DNA of 64,000 bases from contig JAUTDP010000004.1 in NCBI GenBank assembly GCA_033439795.1, forward strand, positions 4,030,001 through 4,094,000, given 5' to 3'. Positions 22,911 through 33,795 of this stretch are shown here, piece after piece. The position numbers were made by a program, and so were the translations under genes. Under the pieces are notes generated by a model. The model was not told the origin of the DNA. It was given only the letters and a program-made list of their open reading frames with translations, and did not search any database. The DNA is from Sordaria brevicollis (taxonomy: Eukaryota; Ascomycota; Sordariomycetes; Sordariales; Sordariaceae). Positions within the stretch are counted from its first letter, which is position 1; every line of letters begins with the position of its first letter.

Positions 22911-25428
22911 GAAAGAAGATGGAGCGGGACCTTTCGGACAGGAGCCGGCTTCCTCCTCTTCGGCATCGGCATCGTCATCTTCTTCGGATTCAGATGATGA
23001 TCACGACCCAGACGGTTTGGGTCGTGGGTATGAAGATGACGATGACGAGGGGCCGGGGCTGGGGCCAAGCAACAATTCCCGAGCGAGTACGGATCATCCG
23101 TTTACACCCGTCGAGGGTGAAATCTACTTCAATGATAGCCAAGTGTCTCTTTTTGACCGTTCAAGCTCTGACGTAGAGGGAGAACAGGAGAGGCAGGATG
23201 AAGAGCAGCAACAGCCGCAGGATGAAGAGCAAGAGCAACAGCCGCAGGAAGCCTCATTAGACTCGCTTCCCGACTTTGACGAAGATGAATGGCAACGACA
23301 GGAGCGGGCTCTGAGTCGCGCTCATGGGAGGAACAGTAGCAGTCCTGTTCCCTGGTGGGAGCGAGGCACCATGTCCGCTCATCGGCTCCCCCAGGGCGAC
23401 CTGGTGATTATGCCCGAGCGTCTCGCGAACCACGACTCTGTCGAGCATAATGCGCTTCGCTGGACTGCTCGGCCTTCTGTCGACTTTGGCGAGTTCAGTG
23501 ATCGGCCGCCGATGATTGTAGACTGGAGTTCCGAGGAAGACTGGGACCAAGAAGAAGAAGAAGAGGAAGATTCGTGCGGAAGTGTGTGCACTGCATGCAC
23601 TGGCTCCTCATCATCGAATGGGTCTGGAGGTTCATCCGATAGTGACGACGAGAACCCGGCCGTTGTGATGCCAGTGACTGATCCGAGAGCTGCTTGTAGC
23701 TCTTCAGGTTCTTCCATTGAAAGGGGAGGACCAGGTTCAAGCTCGCCGCCCATTCAAGCGTCGACTCCTCCGTCTTCTCCACCGGACCGCTGCCCACCTG
23801 ATTCTTCTGTTTTCAGCAAGAGATTAATCCGCAAGGACATGCACAAGCACAAGCATAAGCACAAGCACAAGCACAAGCACCAGAAGGAGAAGAAGAAGAA
23901 GAAGAACGGTGAACCTAATTCTTCTGCTCACGTTGGTGGTCCCTTCCGATGCAGGATCAGGCCAAACCTCAACGGACACAAGAAGAAGGCCGTTCCGATA
24001 CCCCTGGATCTTGATCTTACCACCCTCAAATCAAATCCGGCCTTCAAATTGGACATGGAAGAACGGGAAGCGCGCTCGGGTGCGCCTCCGCCATCAGCTG
24101 GCATCTCGAAGCAGGCCGCTGCCGCGGACACAAACACCGACAACAACTTGGCCCAGGAACAACAACAACCCTCTCCAACAAATCCCCCAACAACACCAAC
24201 CCGCAAACCGTCCCTCCGGCGCAACAGCGCCGGCCCCTTCCAACACAGCGAACACCCCTCCACCACGCTCTTCCGCACCGACTTTTCCTTTTATCCACGC
24301 CTAGGCCGACTTTCCGAGCCGCCAGCCATTGGCGTTGCTTCTTCCGGCAATGTTAACAACGTCCGCCACGCCATGCCCGACTACACCGGCCAGGGAGACC
24401 AAGAAATCAGTCCCAAGACCGTGAACCCACCCAAGGTTCCTCAGACGGGCCACGCCCTTCCCGGGACAAGAGAGGCGAGACCACAGGTGGGCGGTAGAGG
24501 GTTTCCGCAGGTTCTTAATGATGGGGGTGTGGATCTTTATGATGTTCTTACCCAGTATGAGTCGAGCGAGGAGGATGATGATGAGGAGGATGAGGAGAAG
24601 GAGGGAGAGGAAAAGGAGGAGACGATGAGCAAGGCTGGAGATGTGAAGCGTCGGAAGAGTAGTCACCAACTCAAGCAGGTGCAGCAGGAGGCTCAAAAGC
24701 CCGAGCCCGAGCCCGAGCAGCAACAGGAAGCGGAAGCCCAGAAGGAAGAAGAAGAGGAAGAACCGAGGGTGGGAACCTACTACCAGTATAACCCTCGCTA
24801 CGACAAAGAGATGGGTTACATGGGTGGTTTGAAGGGCAGTGCCGTGCCGGCGTGGATGAGGACCACCTCCAAGCAGCAGCAGCAGGGCGATGTGCTGAAT
24901 CCCATCTCAGTCATTTCGTGGGTCAGTGGGGTGTCGTCGACTGACAGCTCCAATGCTACGAAGAACTCAGGGTGGTCGGCGAAGAGGAGCATTTCTTCGA
25001 TTTCGGATTATGATGATGTTGAGGATAATAAGGTCGTCGGAACTCAGGTCAAGAAGAGGCGTTTATCTCCTGAGCCCACCACTGGTTCTTCGAAACGGGC
25101 GCGCGATGCCGATGACGAGGGCCTTGTACGTCCCAACAAGCGAGTTCGTTCGGGCGCGGCAACTCCTGTTCATTGGGCGGGCATGAGGGCCAACTATGTC
25201 GGTGTTGGAGGCGGCCAGCAAAAAGATGCCAATGACCAAGAAGAGCAGGCGAAATATGACCCTGCAATGACAGCAGAGACCGAGGAGTACGATCCCAAGA
25301 CGGTCGGGTTACCTCCTAGTAGTCAGGGTAGCCCGGGTTCAGCCCAGAAGAGCCGTCGTCAGGGATCAACGGAGTACGACCCGGTAGAGGAGAGGGAGGA
25401 GGAAGAGTATGATCCTCAACGTCCCTGA
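21340..25428 (+). CDS. Large acidic, intrinsically disordered protein of unknown function (1362 aa)
   Basis: One uninterrupted exon from ATG 21340 to the stop at 25426-25428. It is basic at the very N-terminus (PRRRGRPRR, AT-hook-like core GRP) and then mostly Glu/Asp/Gln/Ser/Pro. Visible architecture: Gln/Pro-rich region (100-190); an imperfect tandem repeat of about 59 residues, each copy with QF(N/P)SS...SSSL(I/L)GL...KLPPLPQP-like text (about 226-345); a poly-Asp run (about 512-525); several acidic stretches; a Lys/His hexad repeat followed by poly-Lys (about 828-856), a likely nuclear signal; and a C-terminus with four (E/K)YDP motifs. I recognise no folded domain. DNA- or chromatin-associated function is only suggested by the AT-hook-like start and the acidic/basic blocks. 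Identity unknown. Confidence 0.8.
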
Positions 25429-25996
25429 TGTCGGTCACATCATTTCGACGCAACTAGAAGGAATTGGGGCAAAGAGGAAGAGGGCTCGGAAGTGTGTGAT
25501 AGATAGATGGGAGACTGGCGTTCTTCCTGCGATACCACGTTAGTTGCAATCATGGTTTAGAAGGAGTTGAGGTCCATGGCAATGGAAAATATTAGAAGGG
25601 CGTTGATAGTGTATTTATTTGATGGGTGTGATATGTGATTCCGCTGGTCGGAAGAGAGAAACGCACCTTGTGTTGTTTTGCTTGTTTTGTGCATAGTAGC
25701 ATACCGTACTGATATAGAATTTTTTTTGTCACCTCCTTGTATTGTATAACACTTGTTACTCATGGATAAGCTTCCATCGAAAATTTTCAAGCCGTGCTTT
25801 TTGGGTATCTCTTTTTGACCACTCGTCTCTCTCAAGTATGAGCATCAGTGATTCCGACTCGTCCTCCATGGCCTCGAGGAACTTCAATCCGACTTTTCTA
25901 GTCCTCGTCATCTTTTTCCAGACGACCGTTCCTTGTCCTTCCCTTCTTTCCCGCCTTCCTTTGTCATCATCACCACGTTGACACCGCAGCCTACGC
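25429..25996. other. Intergenic between converging genes
   Basis: 3' flanks of the acidic protein gene and PSF2; nothing further seen. Confidence 0.5.
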
Positions 25997-26907
25997 CTAG
26001 AGGCCCATATCCTCATCGCTATCCTCATCCCCATCCCCACCATACTCCCCTCCCCTCCTCGCCTCCTCCTCTTCCTCCCTTCTCGTCGCCTCAGCACTAG
26101 CCCCGATCTTCCTCACACCATCCACCAAGCCGGCCAAAAACGCTCTGTTCTCAGCCAACTCCATAGCACCAACACCGCGCAGGGTTAACCACGCATCACC
26201 AAACCCTTCCAACGCCGACGTACTGCTGCGCATCTTGGCCGCGCGCACCTCCACCAAGTCCCTTAGCAACGAGCGCACCTCGCCCGCCGGGGCAGGCATG
26301 TCATCCCCCGCGTGCGTGAGCAAGGCCTCTGCTATCTCGAGCCAGTGGTAAGGGAGGTAACCGGCGGGTGACTCGGCGACGTTCGAGGGAAGGAACGGTG
26401 GAGATAGTATTGAGTTCGGATCTTGTTGTTGGGAGTCTAATGTAGTTTGCGTCAAGTCGTCGAGGAAGCTGGGTTGGTGTTGGTGATTCAATCGACGAGC
26501 GGTACCGGGCTGGGCGTATAAGGCGCGTGAAGGAGGCGGTGGTGGCGGGGAGAAGGCCTCGGGGTCTTCTTTTGTTTCGCGGTGGATGATCTCGGCGAGG
26601 GAGGCCGGGTGCATCCAGGCTGGGGGGACGATGTTGGCGCGGCGCTGCTTCTTGAGGAGGAGGGCGAGCCAGAGGGGCAGTTGGGCGCGGTGGGGGGGAC
26701 GGAGTTGGGGTGTTTTTCCCTGTTGGTGTTGAGTGAGTGGTCAGTTGATTTCTACTCCCATGAGAAGGGGGAGACTCAGAGGAAGATACTTACACCAAGC
26801 AAGTCGATGCTGTCCAGGCGCTGACGTGGGACGACGGTGACCATTTCCATCTCGGCGAGGAAGGAGACCTCGTTCTGGGTCAGCCCTGTGGGCAGAGGTA
26901 GCGCCAT
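25997..26907 (-). CDS. PSF2: DNA replication complex GINS subunit Psf2
   Basis: Two exons, 26907-26794 and 26719-25997 (intron 74 nt, phase 0), giving 278 residues. The N-terminus matches Psf2 strongly: [20 protein letters not shown], then [37 protein letters not shown] and [14 protein letters not shown]. Known role: Psf2 with Sld5, Psf1 and Psf3 forms GINS, part of the CMG (Cdc45-MCM-GINS) helicase needed for replication initiation and fork movement in the nucleus. The middle carries a fungal-type insertion (about residues 90-160, Gln/Pro/Ser-rich, including six consecutive Pro) before the second conserved block [14 protein letters not shown]. The acidic C-terminal tail (about 250-278) is longer than in yeast Psf2. 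The splice site after codon 38 keeps a Gly-Gly pair. Confidence 0.95.
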
Positions 26908-27741
26908 TGTGTTTCCGTGGTTGTGTAACTAGGTCGTAAAGGAAGGTATCACCTCATTGTCGCTCGGGTTCAGCGTCCGCTGGCTCGACTGAGTATTCGG
27001 GCGAGCTGCAACGGGGTCGGAGGGTGTTTGATGTCGAGGAGGAGACGAGATCAAAAGTGGAAGGATCGCGCCTCGAATTCCTGACGTTGTGGAGGGCAGT
27101 GACAGACGCGCCCGCATCCGAATTCGCGGGGCACATCACAGGGCTGCAAGGGGTGCTTGCAGGGAGTTACAGCGCTGTTCCATGAAGCTTCAGTGGGTCA
27201 ATCAGACTCCACATCTGGAGGTGACTTCCCGTCATCCCTTGCTCTGGTCAGCTCAACTGGGTTAGGGTTAAGAGCGTCTTGATAATGTAGCTACTTGTGC
27301 GCCATCATTCCTGTCTTGACCTTTTCCTGAACGACTACACATCTATTCAATTTCCCGAATTGATTTGGCCTTTACCCTATAAGTCCATAAGGTTTTCAAA
27401 GTTTCTGCCTCTTACTGCCCAGAATCACTTAGATTGCTGACAAGTTAATAGCCAACTCCGGCCGAGTGGCACTGGTCTTCCTGAGGCAGCTCACTCTCCT
27501 CTTCATAGCTGGCTAGCAGTATTTTTGAACAAGTACTTCCATTCATGCTATCTCTACCTCTCCAATACGTATACTATATAGGTAACATTCATCATAAAAT
27601 CATAAACCATCATATGTGGAACAGATACGCCGTCGCTTTTGAGAGAAGCCAATGTGAGTCGCGACAAGGAAAAGAAAGGAAAAAAAAAGAAACATCCAAC
27701 TTGTGACAACGACAAGACAGCGAGCACCAACACCACGACGG
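26908..27741. other. PSF2 promoter region and 3' flank of the C2H2 gene
   Basis: No coding segment. Contains a telomere-like double repeat at 27259-27270, about 350 bp upstream of PSF2. Confidence 0.5.
27259..27270 (+). promoter_or_regulatory. Telomere-repeat-like site upstream of PSF2
   Basis: GGGTTAGGGTTA, two TTAGGG units, sits in the PSF2 promoter region. It is the same kind of site as at 7361 and at 30414 and 30866; a regulatory role is inferred. Confidence 0.35.
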
Positions 27742-28731
27742 TCAGTTCTCCTTGCTACGTCTCCTTATCCCTTTTGGCAGCCCATGCTTCCGCTGAAGAT
27801 GACGAGTGAGGTGATCTTTCCTAGCAAAATCCTGTGGACAATGAGGGCAGAGGAACCGCTCAACGGAAAGGTCATGTTGTTCTGCTTGATCCTTGTGTTG
27901 AGCTATCATATGTCGGTCTAGCTCAGCCTTGTATGCATGACCTTTCCCGCATATTGGGCATTCTTCTGGTTTGACCTTTCTTCGTCGCCGTCGTCTGCGG
28001 TTGATGGCGTCAGTGATTACGCTGGGGTGGAGGCAAAGTTCGACTTACGCAGATAACTTTGGGCTGTGGCGTGATTGATAGTTCGAGGCTGGGGCATTCT
28101 GAGCCTGTTGATAAGACATCACAGAATGTGTTTGAGCATTCTCGGGATTGGTGTCGCCCACGAGGCCCTCCGTTGTTGGGTTCATCGGTTGTTGAGCAAA
28201 TGACGCTGGGACCGGGAAGTCTTGAGGTTGTATTCCATACAAAAGGTTTTCACCTTCATGATATGGACTGTAGGGGAGATTCACGGTTGGCGGGGTTGCT
28301 ATCGGGCCAACAGAGTAGGGAGATCCTTGGGATTGAATGGGCGACATGTCCAGAGAGGGAGTCTGAGAGTATGCCGGGGAACTAAGTGATAAGTACTGAG
28401 TAGTCTGAGTTTGTAGTTGATCATAAGAGTGTGAAGTTGCTGTTGAAAAGTGTGCTAGAAGACTGCTGGAGTGTAGGATGTCAGTATATTGGTCACCCGC
28501 TGGCCCAGCAGTACCCAGTGTTTGTTGACATGTAGTCGGAAGCATGGAGGTGTGGTCTTGGGATAGGGTAGGGTCTTGGCCGAAAGAAAATATTTCCAGT
28601 CCTTCAAGACCCTCGGAGAATAGCCAGAAGGTGTCTCCCATCCATTCCCATTGTTCTTCATCCCAAGACCCAAGGGCCACCTCCCCAGAGAGAACTTCTG
28701 ACAAAATACACTGTGGTAGTTGTTGATCCAT
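27742..28731 (-). CDS. C2H2 zinc-finger protein, putative transcription factor
   Basis: Two exons, 28731-28049 and 27994-27742 (intron 54 nt, phase 2, CTGAC branch), giving 311 residues. Start at MDQQLPQC, the first ATG of the frame. Residues 1-227 are Gln/Ser/Pro/Tyr-rich with aromatic-acidic patches (QWEWMGDTFWLF), typical of an activation region. After the intron come a run of five Arg (229-233), a likely nuclear signal, and two classical fingers. Finger 1 is C240-x2-C243-x12-H256-x4-H261; finger 2 is C277-x2-C280-x12-H293-x4-H298. The protein ends soon after with a basic tail (GIRRRSKEN). The targets are unknown. A two-finger C-terminal arrangement with a disordered N-terminus is common among mould regulators. 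The upstream region extends about 300 bp to the candidate 83-aa gene. Confidence 0.85.
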
Positions 28732-29039
28732 CTCGACAATCACCAAGCCAGAATCCGAGACTCGGAGACTTGCGTTGGGGTTTGTACAAGGCGAGTTGTG
28801 AGTGTGATAGTTTTGTTGTTGCGCTGTATTTGTTAATTGTTTGCTGTCCGAAGCTTTACGGATGCAGTGTTGACCTTTTCACGACGTGCCCAGGTCACGC
28901 AATCTTGACAACCCGAATCTGTTAGTTGTCCGATTGAAGCACCTAACCTTTACTGGTGGGAACTTTGCTTACCTGGTCCAAGAAAAAAGCATGGGCTTAT
29001 CTTCCTCCATCATCTCTTCCCGGTTGTTTTGTGCTGCCA
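28732..29039. other. Intergenic, promoter of the C2H2 gene
   Basis: 308 bp between the C2H2 start and the end of the candidate small gene, both on minus; nothing else seen. Confidence 0.4.
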
Positions 29040-29348
29040 TCAGCAAGCGACCATCTCGCCCTTCCAGAGCGCCATATCGTCCCCACAACTAACCGTCTCA
29101 TTGAAGTTGATGACAGTGTACTCCCCCATGCCATCATCACAAGGCTTCTGATTACCTGCACGAATGCAGGACAATCTCCATTGTGAATAGGTAAGGCGTC
29201 ATACAATCTCATCGCGTTTGCCGAAGACGGTTGTGGTTCCAAGGCCCTCCAGAGAGTAGATGTGAGGAGTCGCATCGGACTTGGTATTGGGTGAGTCCGC
29301 AAAACCTAAAGCAGTGTTAGCATGCTCGGGCCATTTAGTGTGTAGCAT
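29040..29348 (-). CDS. Candidate two-exon small gene, 83-aa protein of unknown function
   Basis: Exons 29348-29205 and 29147-29040 with a 57-nt intron (donor GTATGA, acceptor ATCAG, phase 0), giving 83 residues. Exon 1 reads MLHTKWPEHANTALGF...HIYSLEGLGTTTVFGKRDEI. Exon 2 reads KPCDDGMGEYTVINFNE...WKGEMVAC and stops at TGA. Both halves have balanced, protein-like composition, while the other frames do not. A stop lies in frame just before the ATG. An alternative acceptor (TTTAG at 29306, with GCTAAC branch just upstream) would let exon 1 be an internal exon of a longer gene. Three Cys all lie in exon 2. There is no signal peptide in the short model and I recognise no family. The 165-bp hairpin repeat starts only 68 bp upstream and may have changed the original 5' end. 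Confidence 0.5.
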
Positions 29349-29415
29349 CTTCTATTTCGTACAATAATGTCGGGGAAGAAGATGTGTTGCCTATTTTCGC
29401 CGGCCCAAAGGCCGC

Positions 29416-29580
29416 GCACAGCAAGTCGAACAGGGAATATCTGCTGTCTGAGGGGGGAGGAACGAACAAATTGTATCACGCCCTTTGTTTGAACTAGATA
29501 CAAATTGTTCGTTCCAAGCGAAGCGAACTCGCTCTTTTCCCCCCTCAGACAGCAGATATTTCCTGTTCGTCTTGCTGTGC
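29416..29580. repeat. 165-bp near-perfect inverted repeat (MITE-like or hairpin element)
   Basis: The outer left arm 29416-29457 (starting GCACAGCAAG, containing ATATCTGCTGTCTGAGGGGG) pairs with the right arm ending at 29580 with about 40 of 42 matches. An inner arm GGAACGAACAAATTGTAT (29458-29475) pairs with ATACAAATTGTTCGTTCC (29498-29515) with one mismatch. The right side has about 23 extra bases between inner and outer arm; the loop is about 22 nt. Length and structure fit a foldback miniature transposon or a transcribed hairpin. I could not see a convincing target-site duplication. Confidence 0.75.
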
Positions 29581-30413
29581 CTTGAGGAGAGCGAGCTTGT
29601 TGGTGTTCTGGTGGTGGTCTTGGTGGTGTCCGGGTTAAACCAGACGGAAAAAGAAAGGCGAAACCTCCGCAAACAGTGTCGTCCCCGGAAAGATGAGAGA
29701 AAGGTAAAAGTGTATAAGAAGATGGGAAAGAAAGGAAAGAAAACAGGAGCAAAAGTTGGGAGGGAGGCTATGGGAATTTAAGCAAACCGGAGCCCCTCAC
29801 GACTACATTGACGAGACTTTCGCTGTTGGCCAGAAAGTGAGGCCAGGGTAGGTATCATTCGAGTACCGGAGGCATACAATTCAGCCTGCTGCGGATCATA
29901 GGCTGACTTTCAGGATTGGGTGGTTTGGCAACTGGTGATTGGTTTGTTAGGCGACAGATGTTGGTCGGTACGAAGGTACCTATTTGGGTGCATATGAGGC
30001 TTGGCGGGTGGTGATGGCTAGTGGACGTCAAGAGAAGGGGAGAGAAAGAGGTAAAATTTCACGTCATAACGGCATGATGTTGTGAATTTGGACTCAGAAG
30101 AAGATCTTCCTAGAACAAAAAATACCCAGGCAGGCGCGTTTGTGGTTATGACTTCAAATCGTTGGTTGGGCAAGAGCTCTTTGTGACATAGGTGGTTCCC
30201 TCGAGAGAAGAGGACTCGGAGTACAGGATTCACCAATGTCGGTACCATTGTTTAAACCGCCGCGTTCGATGTATATATGATTTAATCATGGAACCAGTTT
30301 CTCAAGTCTTTTCCAGTCATCGCCTGGAAAATAACACGCCTTCCCCATTTGATGTTCATTCGTTGATCGAACCATCCCATCGACCTCCAACACCCTTCCC
30401 CAACCCCACACAC

Positions 30414-30425
30414 AACCCTAACCCC
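30414..30425 (-). promoter_or_regulatory. Telomere-repeat-like site, reverse orientation
   Basis: AACCCTAACCCC, two units of the complement of the TTAGGG repeat, in gene-free DNA. Function is inferred only. Confidence 0.25.
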
Positions 30426-30865
30426 ACCTTCCCTCTTCTCCAACCCCCTCCAGGTCACCACTTACCACTTGCCACTAACATCAACATCTGGGGCTCATGA
30501 TCCCCCACCACCGATATTCCCAAACTTCCAAAACCTCAAGCTATCTGTGCCAATTAAAGACCAACCCAGGCACCCGAATTCCACCACCACTAGTTCAAAC
30601 CTTCTTTCCAGCTTGATAGGCGAGAGTCGACAAGGAGCCGCAAGCGGCACAGCACCCAGCATCCATCATCCCCGCTAACAGTCCTAGCTACGGTACCGTT
30701 CGACGTCCCAGGGGAGCAGGGGGAGGTAACCGGTTGCCTGTTCCTAGCTCTCTCTTTCTTTCGACCCGTTTCACCAAAACAGACGCACAAGACAGACGCG
30801 ATCTGCGGCACGGAGAGCATCGCATTCATGATTCCCCGGCCCTGTCACACCTCGCGGGTATCAAG

Positions 30866-30876
30866 TTAGGGTTAGG
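30866..30876 (+). promoter_or_regulatory. Telomere-repeat-like site
   Basis: TTAGGGTTAGG in gene-free DNA, 450 bp from the previous site and in opposite orientation. Function is inferred only. Confidence 0.25.
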
Positions 30877-31775
30877 TTGGACAAGCCAACGGTTCCATCA
30901 AAGACGGTAATTGCGCGCCTAATTGTACACAGCCACAAATGTGGATTGTTGAAAAAAAAAAAAAAAAAAGCCTACAGGGCTACCGTTACCCGAGTGGGGG
31001 AATGGGATGGACAAGAATGCGGGTGCCTGGTTTGAGTTTCACTGCGACTGTGCCGCTGGGTAAGGGTAGTTTACCAGGTACATGTAAGGGGTCGTTTTAA
31101 GTCCGGTATGACGGCGTTATGCCGGGGTTTTGAGGATTCCAGGTTGGTTGGGAATTTTAAAAACAGGTTTTAGCCGCGATCGGACGGGATTAGACGCCTT
31201 GTATAGGTAATAGATAGATTAGAGCTTGGGTTTTGAGTTGGACCGAAGCAAAGGGTTTGGCCAAATCATGTGTAACTGGTTTTTGGATTGGGCCTTTTTA
31301 AAACACAAACCGAGATAACAGTTGAAAGGAGCATTGTTGGAACAAAACTATTGTATCATCCGGCCGGATGTTGATATTGACTAAAGATCGTAAAAAGGTC
31401 GGAGACTAAGTACAAGCATGAGAAAGAAAAAACAAGCAGACCCGAGAACGGTAGCAGAAAGAAAGGAAGAAAGAAACCACCAAACCAAAAAAAAAAAAAA
31501 TCACCAAGCGCCCACTCCTCGCAGAGTGTCACAACCCCCGTCTAGACTTAACCAGAAGATGAAAAAGAAAGAAAGGTAAGTCCACCACCAACCCCCCCTC
31601 CCCACGTCTCTCCACCACTCTTCACCTATAGCGAGAAAAAAAGACAGCCATGAGAGATCTACTCTATCGCATCATGCAAAAAGTGTCAACCCGTTACTCC
31701 GTCCTCTTGAAAAGACCAATACGCCAATGAAGTCTCCGTAGCAGAAATTGTGGATGCAGGCACCGAGATAGAATT

Positions 31776-32059
31776 TTAGCGTCTTGAACTGCTGGAGCCC
31801 TTCTGTGGCGATCAGTTAGCATCTGAACAATCTTGGCGTCAAGAGGAATGGGAATTGAAAAACTTACCGAGCTGCCATGAGAAGAACTGCCGGACTTTGA
31901 TCCTGAAGACGACCCATGGGACGAACCACCGCGGGAACTGGATGATGACTTGGAGGCAATGTCTGTCTTGATGAACCCGAGAGCAGAAGAGCCCATGGCG
32001 ATGGAGTCCCAGTTGGTCTTTCCGGAGGAGGAACCGTGGGAAGAGCCGTGGCCAGACAT
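31776..32059 (-). CDS. Small Ser/Gly/His-rich protein (72 aa), unknown function
   Basis: Two exons, 32059-31868 and 31802-31776 (intron 65 nt, phase 0, GCTAAC branch, CAG acceptor). The second exon holds only nine codons including the stop. The protein starts MSGHGSSHGSSSGKTNWDSI and is built from (S)HGSS-type repeats on either side of a short non-repetitive core (WDSIAMGSSALGFIKTDIAS). It ends GSSSSRR. It has no signal peptide or membrane segment. The perfect splice consensus and the frame preserved to a clean stop argue for a real gene despite its low complexity. I do not recognise the family; it may be an abundant stress or conidial-type small protein, but nothing in the sequence proves that. 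Confidence 0.7.
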
Positions 32060-33795
32060 TTTTGAAGGTTGGATGAAGGAGTTGAAGAGTGATGGGTGTG
32101 TCTTTTCTGGTGATCTGGCGAGCTTGAGTATAACCGAAGAGGTCTTAAGGATTTGAAGCGTCAAACGGCTGTGGCTATGTTGAGTTTCGAGTTTATCTTG
32201 AAGCTTGTTGAGTTGTGTGATGGTGATCCAAGCAAGAACTCACGGTGAAGGAGATATCGAGCCATCTTTATATGTCTTAGACCTTCAGAAGCCAGTGTCC
32301 CATGGAGTGCATCGCCGTCTGGGATAACACCGAGTAGGTACAAGTATACCATACAGTATGTAGGACTGGTAAGTTCTTGAAGACCGAAACCGAATGGGGC
32401 CGGTTACAGTCCGAGGACTGACCGACTTCAAACCATACCGAAGTCCGTTCGGGTTGTTGAGTGCACTATTGATGCAATTCTCTCAGTTCCCTTTGACTAG
32501 GTGACAAGCTGGAGGTGAGGAACACCAAATCCGGTGAAGTGAAGATTGGCGAAATGTCGAAGAAGGCAGGAAAGAAGTATCCATCGGAAAAGTATTACAT
32601 GCGATTGGTCAATTGCCATGGCAGGTGGTAAAAAAAGATCGCTAAACGCTTAGGGTGGTGTGTGCCCTGGCATTTGAGGTGACATGCTGGGATGAAAATA
32701 CCCTATAACTTTCGCTGCCTGATTCAGGGAGTCATGGACAACATCACAGCAGCCATAGCCCCGTGTTTCCATTTCCTGTTCTAGGAATTTTGAGATGTAA
32801 AGGTGGTTTGGGAGTTATCATGAGTATCAACATGGCAAGAATTTTTGGCTTTGCCTCAGACTTGAAATCAACGGCACTTTGGCGCAATGGGTTCGACTTC
32901 TTCTGTTGAAGCGACGACATATCCTTGAGGTGCAATCATCATTCGTGAAGAATACTCGAGTGCCCCGACCAGAAAGACTAGGGCTTTCATTCAATGAAAC
33001 TTTATTCCACTTGGTCGAGGAACCAGTGGAACTGTAGTGAATTATGTTGATCGTTGGTCGATGCCTGACGTAGGGTGAAGTTATCGCCAGATGTAGGATC
33101 GTGACTATTTGAAAGTTTGGGGGCGGGATAGTGACCAAGTCGCTGGGGCGTGGGTATCGCAGCCAGGGGATGACAGCGACAAGAAGCGTCCAGCAGGGGA
33201 AAAACATGGCACTCCGTGGGGTTGCTGTCACTGGGGTCTAGGTAGGCTTTAGGCACCCGCTTAGTCCTGGTCATCATCCTCGAAACGCACGGACGCATAT
33301 GGCTTTACCGTCCCATCTCGACGGCGTAGAACCCACCCCGATTGTGCTGAGGACGGCTTTCCTTGGTGGTGGAGGATCTAAGCCCGTGATGGCTCAAGGC
33401 ATGTTGTCCAAACAGAATGGTCTAAATACTGAAGCCTGGTATTTGCTCAGACGAACGGCAAGAGCTGGGCCGATGTGTCCGTGGTCGCGGAGGCTGTTCC
33501 GGGAGTCCGAAGTCCCCACGTTCCCGCAAGTCCGAGCCCGGCACGCGGCTCAGCCCTATGATCCATCACTCGGTACTCGACTCATATCGGCATTGCTCCT
33601 GTTTGCCTTACCGCAGGTGCGCCCTCCATCTCTCGCGCGCAAGTAAGGTTGCGTCTTGATATTGTACTGGTTCGCGTAGGACAAATCTATATGGACTCCG
33701 GCGCGAAGACGTCCATTAATTGATGTCTAATGAAGTATTACTATAGACTTGTCGATGGGCGCATGCAATCCGTCTTGGTAAGGAGACAGTACGTG
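32060..33795. other. Intergenic, promoter of the small Ser-rich gene and 3' flank of the Zn2Cys6 gene
   Basis: No supportable gene. An ATG-initiated plus frame (33299-33646, 115 codons) has atypical composition. A patch rich in CGG/CCG triplets lies at about 33480-33520. Confidence 0.45.

Larger units (their letters stand above)
29349..31775. other. Long gene-free region with hairpin repeat, telomere-like sites and A-tracts
   Basis: 2.4 kb without a supportable gene. It holds the inverted repeat at 29416-29580, telomere-like sites at 30414-30425 and 30866-30876, an A18 tract at 30952-30969 and an A14 tract at 31487-31500. Short open frames here are broken or start without ATG. Confidence 0.5.

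Noticed and set aside
33299..33646. 115-codon plus ORF with ATG
   Set aside because: Composition is Arg/Pro/Leu-rich without motif; the region is 3' flank of the Zn2Cys6 gene.
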